Below are positions 52,601 to 60,791 of a stretch of 64,000 nucleotides of DNA, one piece after another. How positions within the stretch are numbered: the first letter of the stretch is position 1; every line of letters begins with the position of its first letter. The stretch comes from Novispirillum itersonii (GTDB lineage: Bacteria > Pseudomonadota > Alphaproteobacteria > Rhodospirillales > Rhodospirillaceae). A model generated the notes under the pieces. That model searched no databases, had not been told where the DNA came from, and was given only the letters and a program-made list of their open reading frames with translations. Made by a program: the position numbers and the translations under genes. The stretch spans positions 104,214 through 168,213 of the forward strand of contig NZ_JACIIX010000005.1 in the NCBI RefSeq assembly GCF_014205675.1, written 5' to 3'.

Positions 52601-52748
52601 TGTAGGTGGCAAAAATGCTGATGCTGGGCGGCGCGATTTCGGGGAAGCGCGCCACCGGCAACTGCGGCAGGGCCACCAGCCCGGCAAGGGCGATGAAAAT
52701 GGCGATCACCCAGGCAAAAACCGGGCGGTCGATAAAAAACTGCGGCAT
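49659..52748 (-). CDS. RND multidrug efflux pump inner-membrane subunit (HAE1/AcrB-like)
   Basis: 1029 residues, the usual AcrB length. PQFFIDRPVFAWVIAIFIAL, then VARFPEIAPPSISIFATYTG, DAIVVVENVERIM with the proton-relay Asp in helix 4 (GILVDDAIVVVENV), and GLSAKNAILMIEYARHLHGQ in helix 10. It exports hydrophobic drugs from the periplasm together with the adaptor encoded next. An outer-membrane TolC-like gene is missing from the operon and must come from elsewhere. Confidence 0.97.
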   Translation of the reverse strand: MPQFFIDRPVFAWVIAIFIALAGLVALPQLPVARFPEIAPPSISIFATYTGASARTVQDSVVSPIEKELSGVRNILYTESTVDSSGAATVMVTFRPGTDPELAQVDVQNRLKSAEPRLPEAVRRNGVTVEAAESGFLMVITVKSRSGATDALTLGDYLNRRLAEDLRRVPGVGRVQSFGAEQAMRVWVDPAKLASHSLSMAEVITAIQRENAQVSPGWLGDEPTVPGTRMSAPLTVRGQLSTPEEFAAIPLRAQPDGSRLLLSDVARVELGAQTMAFSVRSNGRPAAAAAVQMAPGANAVRTADGIADRLEQLRAAMPEDMEVMVSYNTAPYVKVSILKVVQTLAEAMGLVFLVMLLFLQKVRYTLIPAIVAPVALLGTFAVMLAAGFSINVLTMFGMVLAIGILVDDAIVVVENVERIMVTQGLPPKEATRQAMREITGAVIGITLVLAAVFIPMGLAGGSVGAIYRQFTLSMAVSILLSAFLALTLTPALCATLLKPVTDHARHGFFGGFNRGFAALTAGYTGWVGWVLRRGGRMLGLYALLLGGLAFGYLRLPTAFVPEEDQGSFMAAFELPAGATAERTRALVERYEAHAATRPDIVESTVIFGFGFSGSGQNAAQGFVTLTDWDRRSGPVEAEIAAATAAMAGSPEGTAMMLKPPAIEGLGTTSGFSLRLEDRAGHGAQALTAAGDRLIAAAAASPLLTGVMQEGLPDGSGVTLHIDRQKAQALGVPFSVISEVISAAVGSVYVNDFPAGGRLAQVIVQADAPARMQVQDILRLEVRNLDGGMVPLAELVTPEWEPVSLQKVRYNAYPALRLTGSAAPGVSSGAAMAEMERLAAALPPGFGVEWTGQSLQEQQAAGQAPLLLAASALVVFLVLAALYESWSIPLAVLLTVPLGVLGAVAAVLAGGLENDVFFKVGLITIIGLSAKNAILMIEYARHLHGQGTRLNRAILTAARLRLRPILMTSLAFILGVVPLMTARGAASEIQNAIGTGVFGGMVSATVLAVFFVPVLYATVSRLGRTGPGKK

Positions 52749-52777
52749 GGCGTCAGGGCTTTCGGGGAGAGATCAGG

Positions 52778-53995
52778 TCACGGCGTGCGGGACAGGGGGG
52801 TGTGAGACTGGGGCGTGTGGAAAGACGGGGCATCGTCGGCCTCAAGGACGGAGGCCTGCACCGCCACCCCGCCGGGGATGCCGTCGGGAACCCGGTCCTG
52901 CCCCTGCACGACCACCCGGTCCCCGGCGCGGAGGCCGGAGCGCACCACCACGCGCCGCCCGACGGTTTCGCCCAGCTGAACCTCCTGCCGGATGGCCCGG
53001 CCATCCGCCGTCACCGTCACCAGCTGCGTATGGCCGCTGCCGGTGCGGATCACCGCATCCTCCGGCACCAGCAGGGCGGCAGGCAGCACCACCGTCGGCA
53101 CCCGGGCCCGCACATACTGCCCCGGCAGCAGGGTCAGGCCGGGGTTATCAACCACCACCCGCACCAGCAGGGTGCCGGTGCCGGGGTCTACGGTCAGGTC
53201 GGAAAAGGCCAGATGCCCCGGAGAAGGATGCGGCTGGCGGTCCGGGCGGATGATCTCCACCGCCCCGGCCCCGGCGGCCCCGGCGGCCCGCAGCGCCGCC
53301 AGACTGGCGGACGGCAGGCGCAGATCGACATAGACGCGGTCCAGCTCCTGCACCACTGCCAGCGCCCGGTCAGAGGTCGGGGTGGCAAGGCCGCCTTCCT
53401 CCACCAGCCCGCTGGCGACATATCCGGCAACCGGGGCCCGCACGGTGGCAAAGGCCAGATCCAGCTGACGGCGGCTGACCCCGGCCTGCGCCTCGGCCAG
53501 CGTCGCCCGGGCCACCGCCAGATCGTTGCGGGCGGCATCGTGGCGTTCGCGGCTGATGGCATTGCCCGCCAGCAGGCCATCGGCCCGCTCCATCGCCCGG
53601 CGGGCGTGGGCCTCGGCGGCGCGGGCACGCTCCAGCACCGCCTCGGCGGTGGCGAGGTCAGCCTTCAGCGGGGCCGGATCAATCTGGAACAGCACCTGCC
53701 CGGCCTCCACCCGCATCCCTTCCCGCACCGGGCGGTGCAGCAGGATGCCGCCGACCTGCGGGCGGATCTCCACCCGGCGGGAGGCCGCCACCCGGCCCGG
53801 CAGGGTCTCGGACAGGGTCACCGCCTGCGGCTGAAGGGTCAGGACGCTGACCGTCACCGGGGCCTCGGCGGCGGCGGGGGCCTCATCGGGGGCCGGGGTG
53901 GCATTGGCGATCCAGCGCAGCAGAAACACCACCGCCATCAGGCAGGCGCAGAACAGGAACAGGGTACGGAAACGGGAGGAAGACATCGTCGGCAT
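52778..53995 (-). CDS. RND efflux periplasmic adaptor (AcrA/MexA-like)
   Basis: 405 residues. An N-terminal anchor (FLFCACLMAVVFLLRWIA), then the lipoyl-hairpin-barrel plan: LPGRVAASRRVEIRPQVGGI, VEAGQVLFQIDPAPLKADL, a helical hairpin (RARAAEAHARRAMERADGLL) and VRAPVAGYVASGLVEEG. It lacks a lipobox Cys, so it is held by its helix. ATG 53995 or 53986 could start it. First gene of the pump-regulator operon. Confidence 0.94.
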   Translation of the reverse strand: MPTMSSSRFRTLFLFCACLMAVVFLLRWIANATPAPDEAPAAAEAPVTVSVLTLQPQAVTLSETLPGRVAASRRVEIRPQVGGILLHRPVREGMRVEAGQVLFQIDPAPLKADLATAEAVLERARAAEAHARRAMERADGLLAGNAISRERHDAARNDLAVARATLAEAQAGVSRRQLDLAFATVRAPVAGYVASGLVEEGGLATPTSDRALAVVQELDRVYVDLRLPSASLAALRAAGAAGAGAVEIIRPDRQPHPSPGHLAFSDLTVDPGTGTLLVRVVVDNPGLTLLPGQYVRARVPTVVLPAALLVPEDAVIRTGSGHTQLVTVTADGRAIRQEVQLGETVGRRVVVRSGLRAGDRVVVQGQDRVPDGIPGGVAVQASVLEADDAPSFHTPQSHTPLSRTP

Positions 53996-54237
53996 CCAAA
54001 GACCGGGACAATTCCGCCCTGATCCCACAGGCCTGTCGATCTTCCGCGCAGAGAGTATGGAGATTTGATGGAGGCGGCGACGCAGGCGGACGCGCTGTCT
54101 TTAGGGCCAGAAGCCGGTAGACCAGAAGCCGGCAAGAAATGCGTGCAACCTGCCGGAGAATGCCTATACAGATTTCATCTCTTTTTCTTCCGGTCAGGGG
54201 CTGGCACGGCCACCCCCGGCCACCCCACAGGTGAACC

Positions 54238-54774
54238 ATGACGAACGACGAGCTGAAGGCGTGGCGGAAGGCCATGAAGATGACCCAGAAGCAGGCTGCC
54301 GAAGCGTTGGGGGTCAGCTGCCCGACCTACCAGCAGTATGAAAGCGGCCGTCGCTTTGGCACCCATGCCCCGCAGGCCGTGCCGCATGCCGTGGCGCTGG
54401 CCTGTCTGGCCCTGTCCGGGCCGGGCGGAACGGCGGCAAGGGGCACAGGGAGCAGCCCCGCCGACGCCGGAGACACCGCAGCCGGAGGCCCCGGCCGTGT
54501 CGCAGACCGACAGGCGGTGCTTGGGGACAATGCGATTGCTGCGGCACGTCAGGCCACCGCCGACGCCGATGCCATTCTTGCCGCAGCCCGGCTGACGGCA
54601 GAGGAGGCCGCAGGCATTCTGGCGACCACCCCGCATGAAATCCGGCGCGCCGTGACCCAGCCCCGCCACAACGATCCCGGCCTTGCCCTGCTGCTGCGGA
54701 TCTGGCGGCGGCTGTGCGTCGACGATCAGGAAATCCTGTTACGCGGAGAGCATCTTCAGGACCGGGCAGAGTAA
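54238..54774 (+). CDS. XRE-type helix-turn-helix protein
   Basis: 178 residues. The N-terminus MTNDELKAWRKAMKMTQKQA with EALGVSCPTYQQYESGRRFG is a Cro/C1-type DNA-binding domain. A low-complexity linker (about 70-110) leads to an Ala-rich helical C-terminus with TAEEAAGILATTPHEIRRAV, which looks like a second small helix-turn-helix. Targets unknown. It lies between the pump operon and a LysE gene, transcribed away from the former. Confidence 0.75.
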   Translation: MTNDELKAWRKAMKMTQKQAAEALGVSCPTYQQYESGRRFGTHAPQAVPHAVALACLALSGPGGTAARGTGSSPADAGDTAAGGPGRVADRQAVLGDNAIAAARQATADADAILAAARLTAEEAAGILATTPHEIRRAVTQPRHNDPGLALLLRIWRRLCVDDQEILLRGEHLQDRAE

Positions 54775-54783
54775 GCCCCGCCC

Positions 54784-55461
54784 TTACGCCGTCATCGCCC
54801 GGACCGCCCCGGCCAGCAGGGTCAGCCCCAGCAGGCCGAAGACGGCGGCATAGATCCCGTCAAACACCGGGCTGAACCGGCCATAGGCGCGGCGCACCGC
54901 CGGGCGGGAAAACAGGATGGCATAAGCCCCGTAGATCAGCAGCGCCGAGGTGAACCCCAGCGGCGCAAAGCCGATCACCTGCACCGGGGTCAGCCCGGCA
55001 TTCAGCATATAGGCGGCGATGGAGGCCCATACCATCGCCGACTTCGGGTTGGTCATATTGACCAGCAGCCCATAGCGCCACGCCTGAACAGCGGTGCGCT
55101 GAAGGGTTTCCGCCGCCGGGGCCGCCTGCCCGGCCCGGCGCAGCAGGGCCAGAACCATTCCGCGCAGGGTGCGGGCCGCCATCCACAGCAGATAGGCCCC
55201 GCCCAGCAGCGACAGTCCGGTCAGCAGGCGCGGCCACAGGGCCAGCAGCGCCCCCAGCCCGCAGGCCGCCGCCGTCACCCACAGCGCGGTGGCACAGGCC
55301 ACCCCCAGCGACACGAAACGCGCCGCCCGGCTGCCCTGCCCCAGCGCGGTGGCGGTGACGGCCAGAAAATTGGGTCCGGGGGCAGCCTGCCCGGCTGCCA
55401 GCCCGAGCAGGGTGGTCAGGTAAATGCTGAACAGGCCGGTGGTCAGGTCTGGGACGGTCAC
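54784..55461 (-). CDS. LysE/RhtB-family amino-acid exporter
   Basis: 225 residues, six membrane helices: LGLAAGQAAPGPNFLAVTA (the family GPNFL signature), LGVACATALWVTAAACGLGA and AYLLWMAARTLRGM, then NMTNPKSAMVWASIAAYML. It exports small amino acids or homoserine-type compounds. GTG 55461 overlaps the DinB stop (GTGA), so the two are translated together. Confidence 0.92.
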   Translation of the reverse strand: MTVPDLTTGLFSIYLTTLLGLAAGQAAPGPNFLAVTATALGQGSRAARFVSLGVACATALWVTAAACGLGALLALWPRLLTGLSLLGGAYLLWMAARTLRGMVLALLRRAGQAAPAAETLQRTAVQAWRYGLLVNMTNPKSAMVWASIAAYMLNAGLTPVQVIGFAPLGFTSALLIYGAYAILFSRPAVRRAYGRFSPVFDGIYAAVFGLLGLTLLAGAVRAMTA

Positions 55462-55979
55462 GTCGGGATCTTCTTCACAAACACGCTGTAATCATTGGCC
55501 GTCGGAGTGACCCCGGCCTGATACATCATATCCGACACAAAGCCCCGGTGATATGTGCCGTGATTGACGATGTGCAGCAGAATATCCTGCCGGGTCATCC
55601 GCCCGTCACCGCCGCCGACAAAGGTGAAGGCCACCTCTTCCGCCGCGTCCGGCTCCGTCCAGCCTTCAACCGTGCGGACATACCAGTCATCCATCTGCTG
55701 CACCCGGCCCCACAGACCGGCGATATCCGGCGGGGTGTCGGTGTTGCGGGCGGTGTAACCATGCGGCTGCCCCAGCAGGTGATGGCGGAAAATGTCGTCC
55801 ACCACCCAGATGTGGTTGAGGGTATGGACGATGGAGCCAAACCGGGTCTGGCGCTGGCGGGTAATCTCCTCCGGCGGCAGGGCCAGCACATCGGCGAAGG
55901 TGACGGTGTTGGCCCACTGTTTATAGGCCGCCAGCCGCCGCAGGGTGGAGAGGATGGCAGAGGGGGCAACAGAGGTCAT
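55458..55979 (-). CDS. DinB-family protein
   Basis: 173 residues. LRRLAAYKQWANTVTFADVL, IVHTLNHIWVVDDIFRHHLL (metal His) and ILLHIVNHGTYHRGFVSDMM (metal His pair HxxxH) are typical of the DinB four-helix bundle. The three histidines would hold a divalent metal for thiol-transferase-like chemistry (unproven here). ATG 55979 chosen; the frame is open further up. Confidence 0.9.
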   Translation of the reverse strand: MTSVAPSAILSTLRRLAAYKQWANTVTFADVLALPPEEITRQRQTRFGSIVHTLNHIWVVDDIFRHHLLGQPHGYTARNTDTPPDIAGLWGRVQQMDDWYVRTVEGWTEPDAAEEVAFTFVGGGDGRMTRQDILLHIVNHGTYHRGFVSDMMYQAGVTPTANDYSVFVKKIPT

Positions 55980-56189
55980 GACCGGGAGTCCTGATCTGAT
56001 ATGGAAACGCCCCATCCTGCCCGCCCCCGTCACCGGAACGCCAGAGACGGTTGTCTTTTTTCCGGCCCCATCCGTACTGCCCGGCAGAGCAGGACAGTTG
56101 TCACCGCTCCAGCCCGGTCTGAACTGAAAACAGACAGGGCCGGGGCTGACAGCGCCCCGGCCCACAGTCTCCACCGTACCGGAGCAGAA

Positions 56190-56438
56190 TCACAGAACCT
56201 CCAGTTCCTCCACCCGCTCCCCGCTGAGATCAACCCGCAGCAGGGTCTTGGTGCCATCGGGATCCTCGCGGATCACCAGTTCCGGCTCGGAACAGCGGGC
56301 GGCGCTGTAATAAATCGGATATCCCGCCCGCAGCAGGGGCCGGGGTTCCGCCACCGGCGTGGTGTCCAGCTCTTCCTCAATCGGGAAGACGCCGTCGTCG
56401 CCGTTTTCATCATCCCAATGCTCAAACAGATCGGTCAT
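56190..56438 (-). CDS. 82-residue acidic protein of unknown function
   Basis: MTDLFEHWDDENGDDGVFPI opens the protein, very rich in Asp/Glu, then YPIYYSAARCSEPELVIRED and a final LRVDLSGERVEELEVL. No family recognised. A single Cys lies about midway. Good codon usage and an isolated position support a real gene. ATG 56438 is likely, though the frame is open to 56483. Confidence 0.6.
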   Translation of the reverse strand: MTDLFEHWDDENGDDGVFPIEEELDTTPVAEPRPLLRAGYPIYYSAARCSEPELVIREDPDGTKTLLRVDLSGERVEELEVL

Positions 56439-56740
56439 GGTTGCCCCCATCCGCGCGTAAGCCGTTTTCCGGTTGCAGAACACCCATCACGCCGGAAAAA
56501 CCGGACCAGAAAAACCGGCCAAGAAAACCGGCATCTCACTGGGGTCTGTCACTGCTGCGGATGATCGCCCCCCGGCGAAAGCCCCCCCGCAACCCCTACA
56601 CTCCACCACCCTCAGGGGTGGAAAGTCAAGACGGGCTCTTCCACTAAAACAAAAGGCTGATTGGAATTCCTCCAAAGATCCTCCGGAAGGTTTAGGGCGG
56701 CTGTCAGGCCGGTCATTCGATGGCAAACCAAAAGGGTAAA
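56439..56740. other. Intergenic region without a supported gene
   Basis: Contains three close copies of an (A)AAACCGG motif (56496-56532), a small hairpin CCACCCTCAGGGGTGG (about 56607-56622) and unremarkable sequence. It should include the promoter of the 82-residue acidic protein on the minus strand. The open frames here are shadows. Confidence 0.5.
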
Positions 56741-56767
56741 AGGCGTCAACGCCGGGCGCTGACGCCT
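56741..56767 (-). terminator. Terminator of the AlaX gene
   Basis: AGGCGTCA (56741-56748) pairs with TGACGCCT (56760-56767); on the minus strand it is followed by TTTACCCTTTTGG. It lies immediately after the alanyl-tRNA editing gene. Confidence 0.75.
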
Positions 56768-56773
56768 GTGCGC

Positions 56774-57514
56774 TTAAGCCCCGGAAAACTCAACGGTGAT
56801 CCGCCGGTTCAGCTTGCCCTTCTTTTCCATCTTCACCACCCGCACCGGGCCGATTTCGCCGGTGGCCTGCACATGGGTGCCGCCGCAGGGCTGAAAATCC
56901 ACCGACTCCCCGATGCGAATCACCCGCACTCCCTCCGGCGTCACCGGCGGCTTGACCGACATGGTGCGCACGATGTCGGGGTTGGCCTGAAGCTCCTCAG
57001 CGCTGATCCACGATGCCGTCACCGGGTGGTTGGCGGCAATCAGGGCATTCAGCTTTGCCGTCAGGTCGTCCTTGTCCGGCGCGGTGTCCAGATCAAAGTC
57101 CAGCCGGGCCTTCTCCGCCGAGACACTGCCGCCGGTCACCGGGGCATCAATCAGCGAACACAGCAGATGCAGGCAGGTGTGCAGGCGCATGTGCCGGTGG
57201 CGGCGGTCCCAGTCGATGCGGCAGGTCACCGCCGTTCCGACCGGTGGCAGGGACGCACCCGCCTCCGGCACATGCATCCAGTCGCCGCTGGCACGGTCCT
57301 TCAGCACCGTGGTGATCGCCACGCTGCCGCCGTCCCACTCCAGCGTGCCGCTATCCCCCGGCTGGCCGCCGCCTTCGACGTAAAACACCGTGCGGTCCAG
57401 CACCACGCCGGTCAGGGCCCCGGCGGGCCCATCCAGCGTCACCTGCGCCTGCACGGTGGCGGTACAATCCTGTGCGTAGGGCGTTTCACGGAACACGGCT
57501 TCAGTCACGGTCAT
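56774..57514 (-). CDS. Alanyl-tRNA editing protein (AlaX-type)
   Basis: 246 residues. Removes serine or glycine mischarged on tRNA-Ala. FYVEGGGQPGDSGTL at the N-terminus is the AlaRS-like barrel; HMRLHTCLHLLCSL holds the HxxxH zinc/editing motif and QPCGGTHVQATGEIG the CxxxH motif (CGGTH). All four metal ligands are present, so it should be active. The start MTVTEAVFRETPY is normal for AlaX type II. Confidence 0.93.
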   Translation of the reverse strand: MTVTEAVFRETPYAQDCTATVQAQVTLDGPAGALTGVVLDRTVFYVEGGGQPGDSGTLEWDGGSVAITTVLKDRASGDWMHVPEAGASLPPVGTAVTCRIDWDRRHRHMRLHTCLHLLCSLIDAPVTGGSVSAEKARLDFDLDTAPDKDDLTAKLNALIAANHPVTASWISAEELQANPDIVRTMSVKPPVTPEGVRVIRIGESVDFQPCGGTHVQATGEIGPVRVVKMEKKGKLNRRITVEFSGA

Positions 57515-57653
57515 TCTTCTGTTCCTCCCACGGGTGTCGATAGCGGGCCGCCCGCAGCCGACCCGGCCCGGACAACCATTTTAGCGTGAAAAATGAGAGC
57601 TTTCGCAGCTTTTCCCATCAGTCCGGGCAGCGTACCTTACCTCTGCGGCAGGG

Positions 57654-58793
57654 ATGTTTCCCCCTCTGCCCGGCCTGACCACGGAGACCCCGGTGCCCCT
57701 CTCCCCCTTCCTTCGCCCCGACGCCCCGGCGCTGGACCCCGCCACCCTGATGGACATTATCGCCCTACAGGGGGACATCGCCCGGCTGGGGCCGGAACTG
57801 GGATCGGTGATGGCGCTGGTCACCGACCGCATGCTCGCCCTGACCGGGGCCACCGGCGCGGTGATCGAGCTGGCCGAGGGCGAGGAGATGGTCTACCGCG
57901 CCGCCTCCGGCATGGCGCAGGAGCAACTGGGCCTGCGGCTGGCCGCCGGAAACAGTCTGTCCGGCCTCAGCGTGCGCAGCAACAGCATCCTGCGCTGCGA
58001 TGATTCCGAGACCGACACCCGCGCCAACCGCGAGGCCTGCCGCGCCGTCGGTCTGCGGTCGATGGTGGTCTGCCCGCTGACCCATGGCACCACCGGCACG
58101 ACCCCAGCACCCGGCGGGGTGCCCAGTGGAGTGCCCGATGGCGTCATCGGGGTGCTGAAGCTGATTTCCCCCACCGTTTCCGCCTTCGACGGACGCACCG
58201 AATACATCCTGCGGCTGGTGTCAGACATGATCGCGGCGGCGATGTTCCATGCCGCCCGCTTTGAGACCAGCCAGCTATACCACATGGCCACCCACGATGC
58301 CCTGACCGGCCTGCCCAACCGCGCCCTGTTCCACGACCGGCTGCGGCAGGGGCTGGAGCAGGCCCGCCGCACCTCTGCCGCGCTGGGGGTGCTGATCCTT
58401 GACATGGACGGCCTGAAGACCATCAACGACACCCTCGGCCATGCCGCCGGGGATGCTGCCCTGCGCGAGGCCGCCAGCCGCATCCGCGACGCCGTCACCG
58501 CCTTTGCCGTGGCGGCGGGCAGCACAGGGCCAACCGTGGCCCGGCTGGGCGGCGACGAGTTCGGCATCCTGTCCGCCCCGCTGGAGGACCCCGCCGTTCT
58601 GTCCGCCAAGGCCGAACGGGTCGCCGACGCGCTGGACGCCCCGTTCCACTTTGACTCGGCGACGCTGCCGCTGGGGTGCAGCATCGGGCAGGCGGTGTTC
58701 CCCAAGGACGCCGATATTCCCGACGCCCTGATCCACACCACCGACCAGCGGATGTATCAGCACAAGCGCAGCCGCAAGGGCGATAAACGCTGA
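57654..58793 (+). CDS. GAF-GGDEF diguanylate cyclase
   Basis: 379 residues. The GAF domain (about 45-205) opens with MALVTDRMLALTGATGAVIE; its middle carries a Gly/Pro-rich insertion (GTTGTTPAPGGVPSGVPD). The GGDEF domain begins DALTGLPNRALFHDRL and has GGDEF intact at 299-303, predicting cyclic-di-GMP synthesis. No RxxD inhibitory site precedes GGDEF. No membrane helix, so it is soluble. It may oppose the HD-GYP protein at 8.3-10.7 kb. Confidence 0.93.
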   Translation: MFPPLPGLTTETPVPLSPFLRPDAPALDPATLMDIIALQGDIARLGPELGSVMALVTDRMLALTGATGAVIELAEGEEMVYRAASGMAQEQLGLRLAAGNSLSGLSVRSNSILRCDDSETDTRANREACRAVGLRSMVVCPLTHGTTGTTPAPGGVPSGVPDGVIGVLKLISPTVSAFDGRTEYILRLVSDMIAAAMFHAARFETSQLYHMATHDALTGLPNRALFHDRLRQGLEQARRTSAALGVLILDMDGLKTINDTLGHAAGDAALREAASRIRDAVTAFAVAAGSTGPTVARLGGDEFGILSAPLEDPAVLSAKAERVADALDAPFHFDSATLPLGCSIGQAVFPKDADIPDALIHTTDQRMYQHKRSRKGDKR

Positions 58794-58827
58794 CGCCCCG
58801 CTGCCGGAACCGCTGCCGGAACAGCCC

Positions 58828-59913
58828 TTAGATCACCGGCATCCAGTCACTGTAGCAGCGGAAGCCATCAATGCTCTGCCCCTGCAACACCTGATGGAAC
58901 AGGCTGCTGTCGGCATTGCCGCCGGACAGGATCAGGCCGACCTTCTTGCCACGGAACTGATCGGCATGGCGCAGCAGCGCCGCCAGCGGCACCGCCCCCG
59001 CGCCTTCCGCCACGTTGTGGGTATCGGTGAAGTAATGGCGCATGGCGGCGGCGATTTCGTCATCGCTGACGCTCAGCACCCCGGCGGAACGCTGCACCAG
59101 TGCGCTGACCACCTGCGGCACCGGGCTGCGGCAGGCCACCCCGTCGGCGATGGTGTCGGCGCGGTCGGAACAGACCACCCGCTTTTCCTGCCACGACAGG
59201 CCATAGGCCGGGGCACCGTCCGCCACCACACCATAGACCTGCGCCTTGACGCCCAGCGCATCCCGCGCCGCCAGCACGCCGCAGACGCCGGAGCCCATGC
59301 CGACCGGCACCAGCACCGCATCCAGATCCGGTGCCGCCTCGAACAGTTCCAGCCCGTAGGTCGCCACCCCGGCCACCAGCCAAGGGTGGAACGACGGGAT
59401 CTTGTGCAGGCCGCTGTCGCGCGCCATGCGGTCAGCAATTTCCGAGCTTTCCTGCACGTCGCGGCCTTCGACCACCAGCTCCGCCCCCAGTGCCCGCATC
59501 AGGGCGTTCTTTTCCGGGCTGTTGCAGGTCGGCACCACGATCACGCAGCGCAGACCCAGCGCCTGTGCCGCCCGGGCCACCGACTGGCCGTGGTTGCCCC
59601 GGGTGGCGGTGATGACGCCGGGCAGATCCGGCTGTTCCGCCAGCAGGCGGGTCAGGTAGACAATGCCGCCGCGCACCTTGAAGGCCCCGGTCGGGTTATG
59701 GTTCTCGTGCTTGACCAGCACCTCGCAGCCGGTGCGGTCATTCAGCAGCGGCCACGACAGCAGCGGCGACGGCTGCACATGCGGGCGCACCAGCTTCAGG
59801 GCGGCGGCGATGTCGGTCCAGCTCGGCAGGCCGTGCGGCGGCAGGCTTTCTGCGGACAGGGTCTGCATCGCCACCGACGACGGAACGGGGGAAGCGGTGT
59901 GGAAGGAAGTCAT
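58828..59913 (-). CDS. PLP-dependent threonine/serine (or 3-hydroxyaspartate) ammonia-lyase-like enzyme
   Basis: 361 residues of fold type II. The PLP lysine sits in HNPTGAFKVRGGI, followed by TRGNHGQSVARAAQALG (Asn-Gly phosphate region) and the glycine loop PVGMGSGVCGVLAA, with LSGGNADSSLF near the end. Length lacks the ACT regulatory domain of biosynthetic IlvA, so a catabolic role is likely. ATG 59913 overlaps the PhzF stop (TGATG). Confidence 0.87.
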   Translation of the reverse strand: MTSFHTASPVPSSVAMQTLSAESLPPHGLPSWTDIAAALKLVRPHVQPSPLLSWPLLNDRTGCEVLVKHENHNPTGAFKVRGGIVYLTRLLAEQPDLPGVITATRGNHGQSVARAAQALGLRCVIVVPTCNSPEKNALMRALGAELVVEGRDVQESSEIADRMARDSGLHKIPSFHPWLVAGVATYGLELFEAAPDLDAVLVPVGMGSGVCGVLAARDALGVKAQVYGVVADGAPAYGLSWQEKRVVCSDRADTIADGVACRSPVPQVVSALVQRSAGVLSVSDDEIAAAMRHYFTDTHNVAEGAGAVPLAALLRHADQFRGKKVGLILSGGNADSSLFHQVLQGQSIDGFRCYSDWMPVI

Positions 59914-60740
59914 CACACGGTCACCTTACCTTCAAGATACAGGACGGCATCACCGGCAACCTCGGTACGGTCACCGTCAACGCGGCAATACAGGGTACCG
60001 CCACGCGGCGACACCTGACGGGCGACCAGATCGGCCTTGCCCAGACGTTTGGACCAGAACGGGGTCAGCACCCGCTGGATGGATCCGGTGACCGGATCTT
60101 CCGGGATGCCGCGTTCCGGCAGGAAATAGCGGCAGACGTAATCGCCGGTGCCGGTCAGCGGGTCCGGCCCTTCGGCGGTGACGCAGACCGCCTTGGTGCC
60201 CAGACTGCCGATCCGGTCCAGCTGCGGGGTCAGGTCCCGCACCCGGGCCGGGCTGTCCAGCACCACCAGCAGGTCACCTTCGCTCATCCGCTGCACTTCC
60301 AGCGCCCGCGCCCCCAGCACGCGGTCAATGCCTTCCGGCACCGTGCGCACCAGCCGGGTGAACGACGGGAAACTCATCACGCTGCGGCCGTCCGCCCCCC
60401 GGCGCACGGTGACGTCGCCGACCTCGCGGGTGTGGAAGGTGATGGTCTGCGCCGCCGGATCCAGACGGTTGAAAATCACCCACGCCGAAGCCAGCGTGGC
60501 ATGGCCGCACAGCGGCACCTCCACCGCCGGGGTAAACCAGCGGATGTCATAGCCACCATCGGCGGACGGCACGAAGAAGGCGGTTTCCGACTGAGCGTTT
60601 TCGGCAGCCACCGCCTGCATCACCGCCTCCTCCGGCCACGCCGCCAGCGGCATCACCGCCGCGGCATTGCCGCTGAGACGGGTCTGGGTGAAGGCATCGA
60701 CAATATACAGCGGCTGATCGGTCAGAACGGGGGTGGTCAT
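59913..60740 (-). CDS. PhzF-family isomerase (copy 1)
   Basis: 275 residues: YIVDAFTQTRLSGNAAAVMP, NAQSETAFFVP with the catalytic Glu, and WFTPAVEVPLCGHATLASAW (the most conserved PhzF block). PhzF enzymes isomerise small acids such as dihydro-hydroxyanthranilate, but most family members have unknown substrates. It shares about half its residues with the next gene and is coupled to the ammonia-lyase. Confidence 0.9.
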   Translation of the reverse strand: MTTPVLTDQPLYIVDAFTQTRLSGNAAAVMPLAAWPEEAVMQAVAAENAQSETAFFVPSADGGYDIRWFTPAVEVPLCGHATLASAWVIFNRLDPAAQTITFHTREVGDVTVRRGADGRSVMSFPSFTRLVRTVPEGIDRVLGARALEVQRMSEGDLLVVLDSPARVRDLTPQLDRIGSLGTKAVCVTAEGPDPLTGTGDYVCRYFLPERGIPEDPVTGSIQRVLTPFWSKRLGKADLVARQVSPRGGTLYCRVDGDRTEVAGDAVLYLEGKVTV

Positions 60741-60791
60741 GGCAAAAACTCCGGAACAGAACGGACGGACGACATCCGCCGTCTGAGGGAC

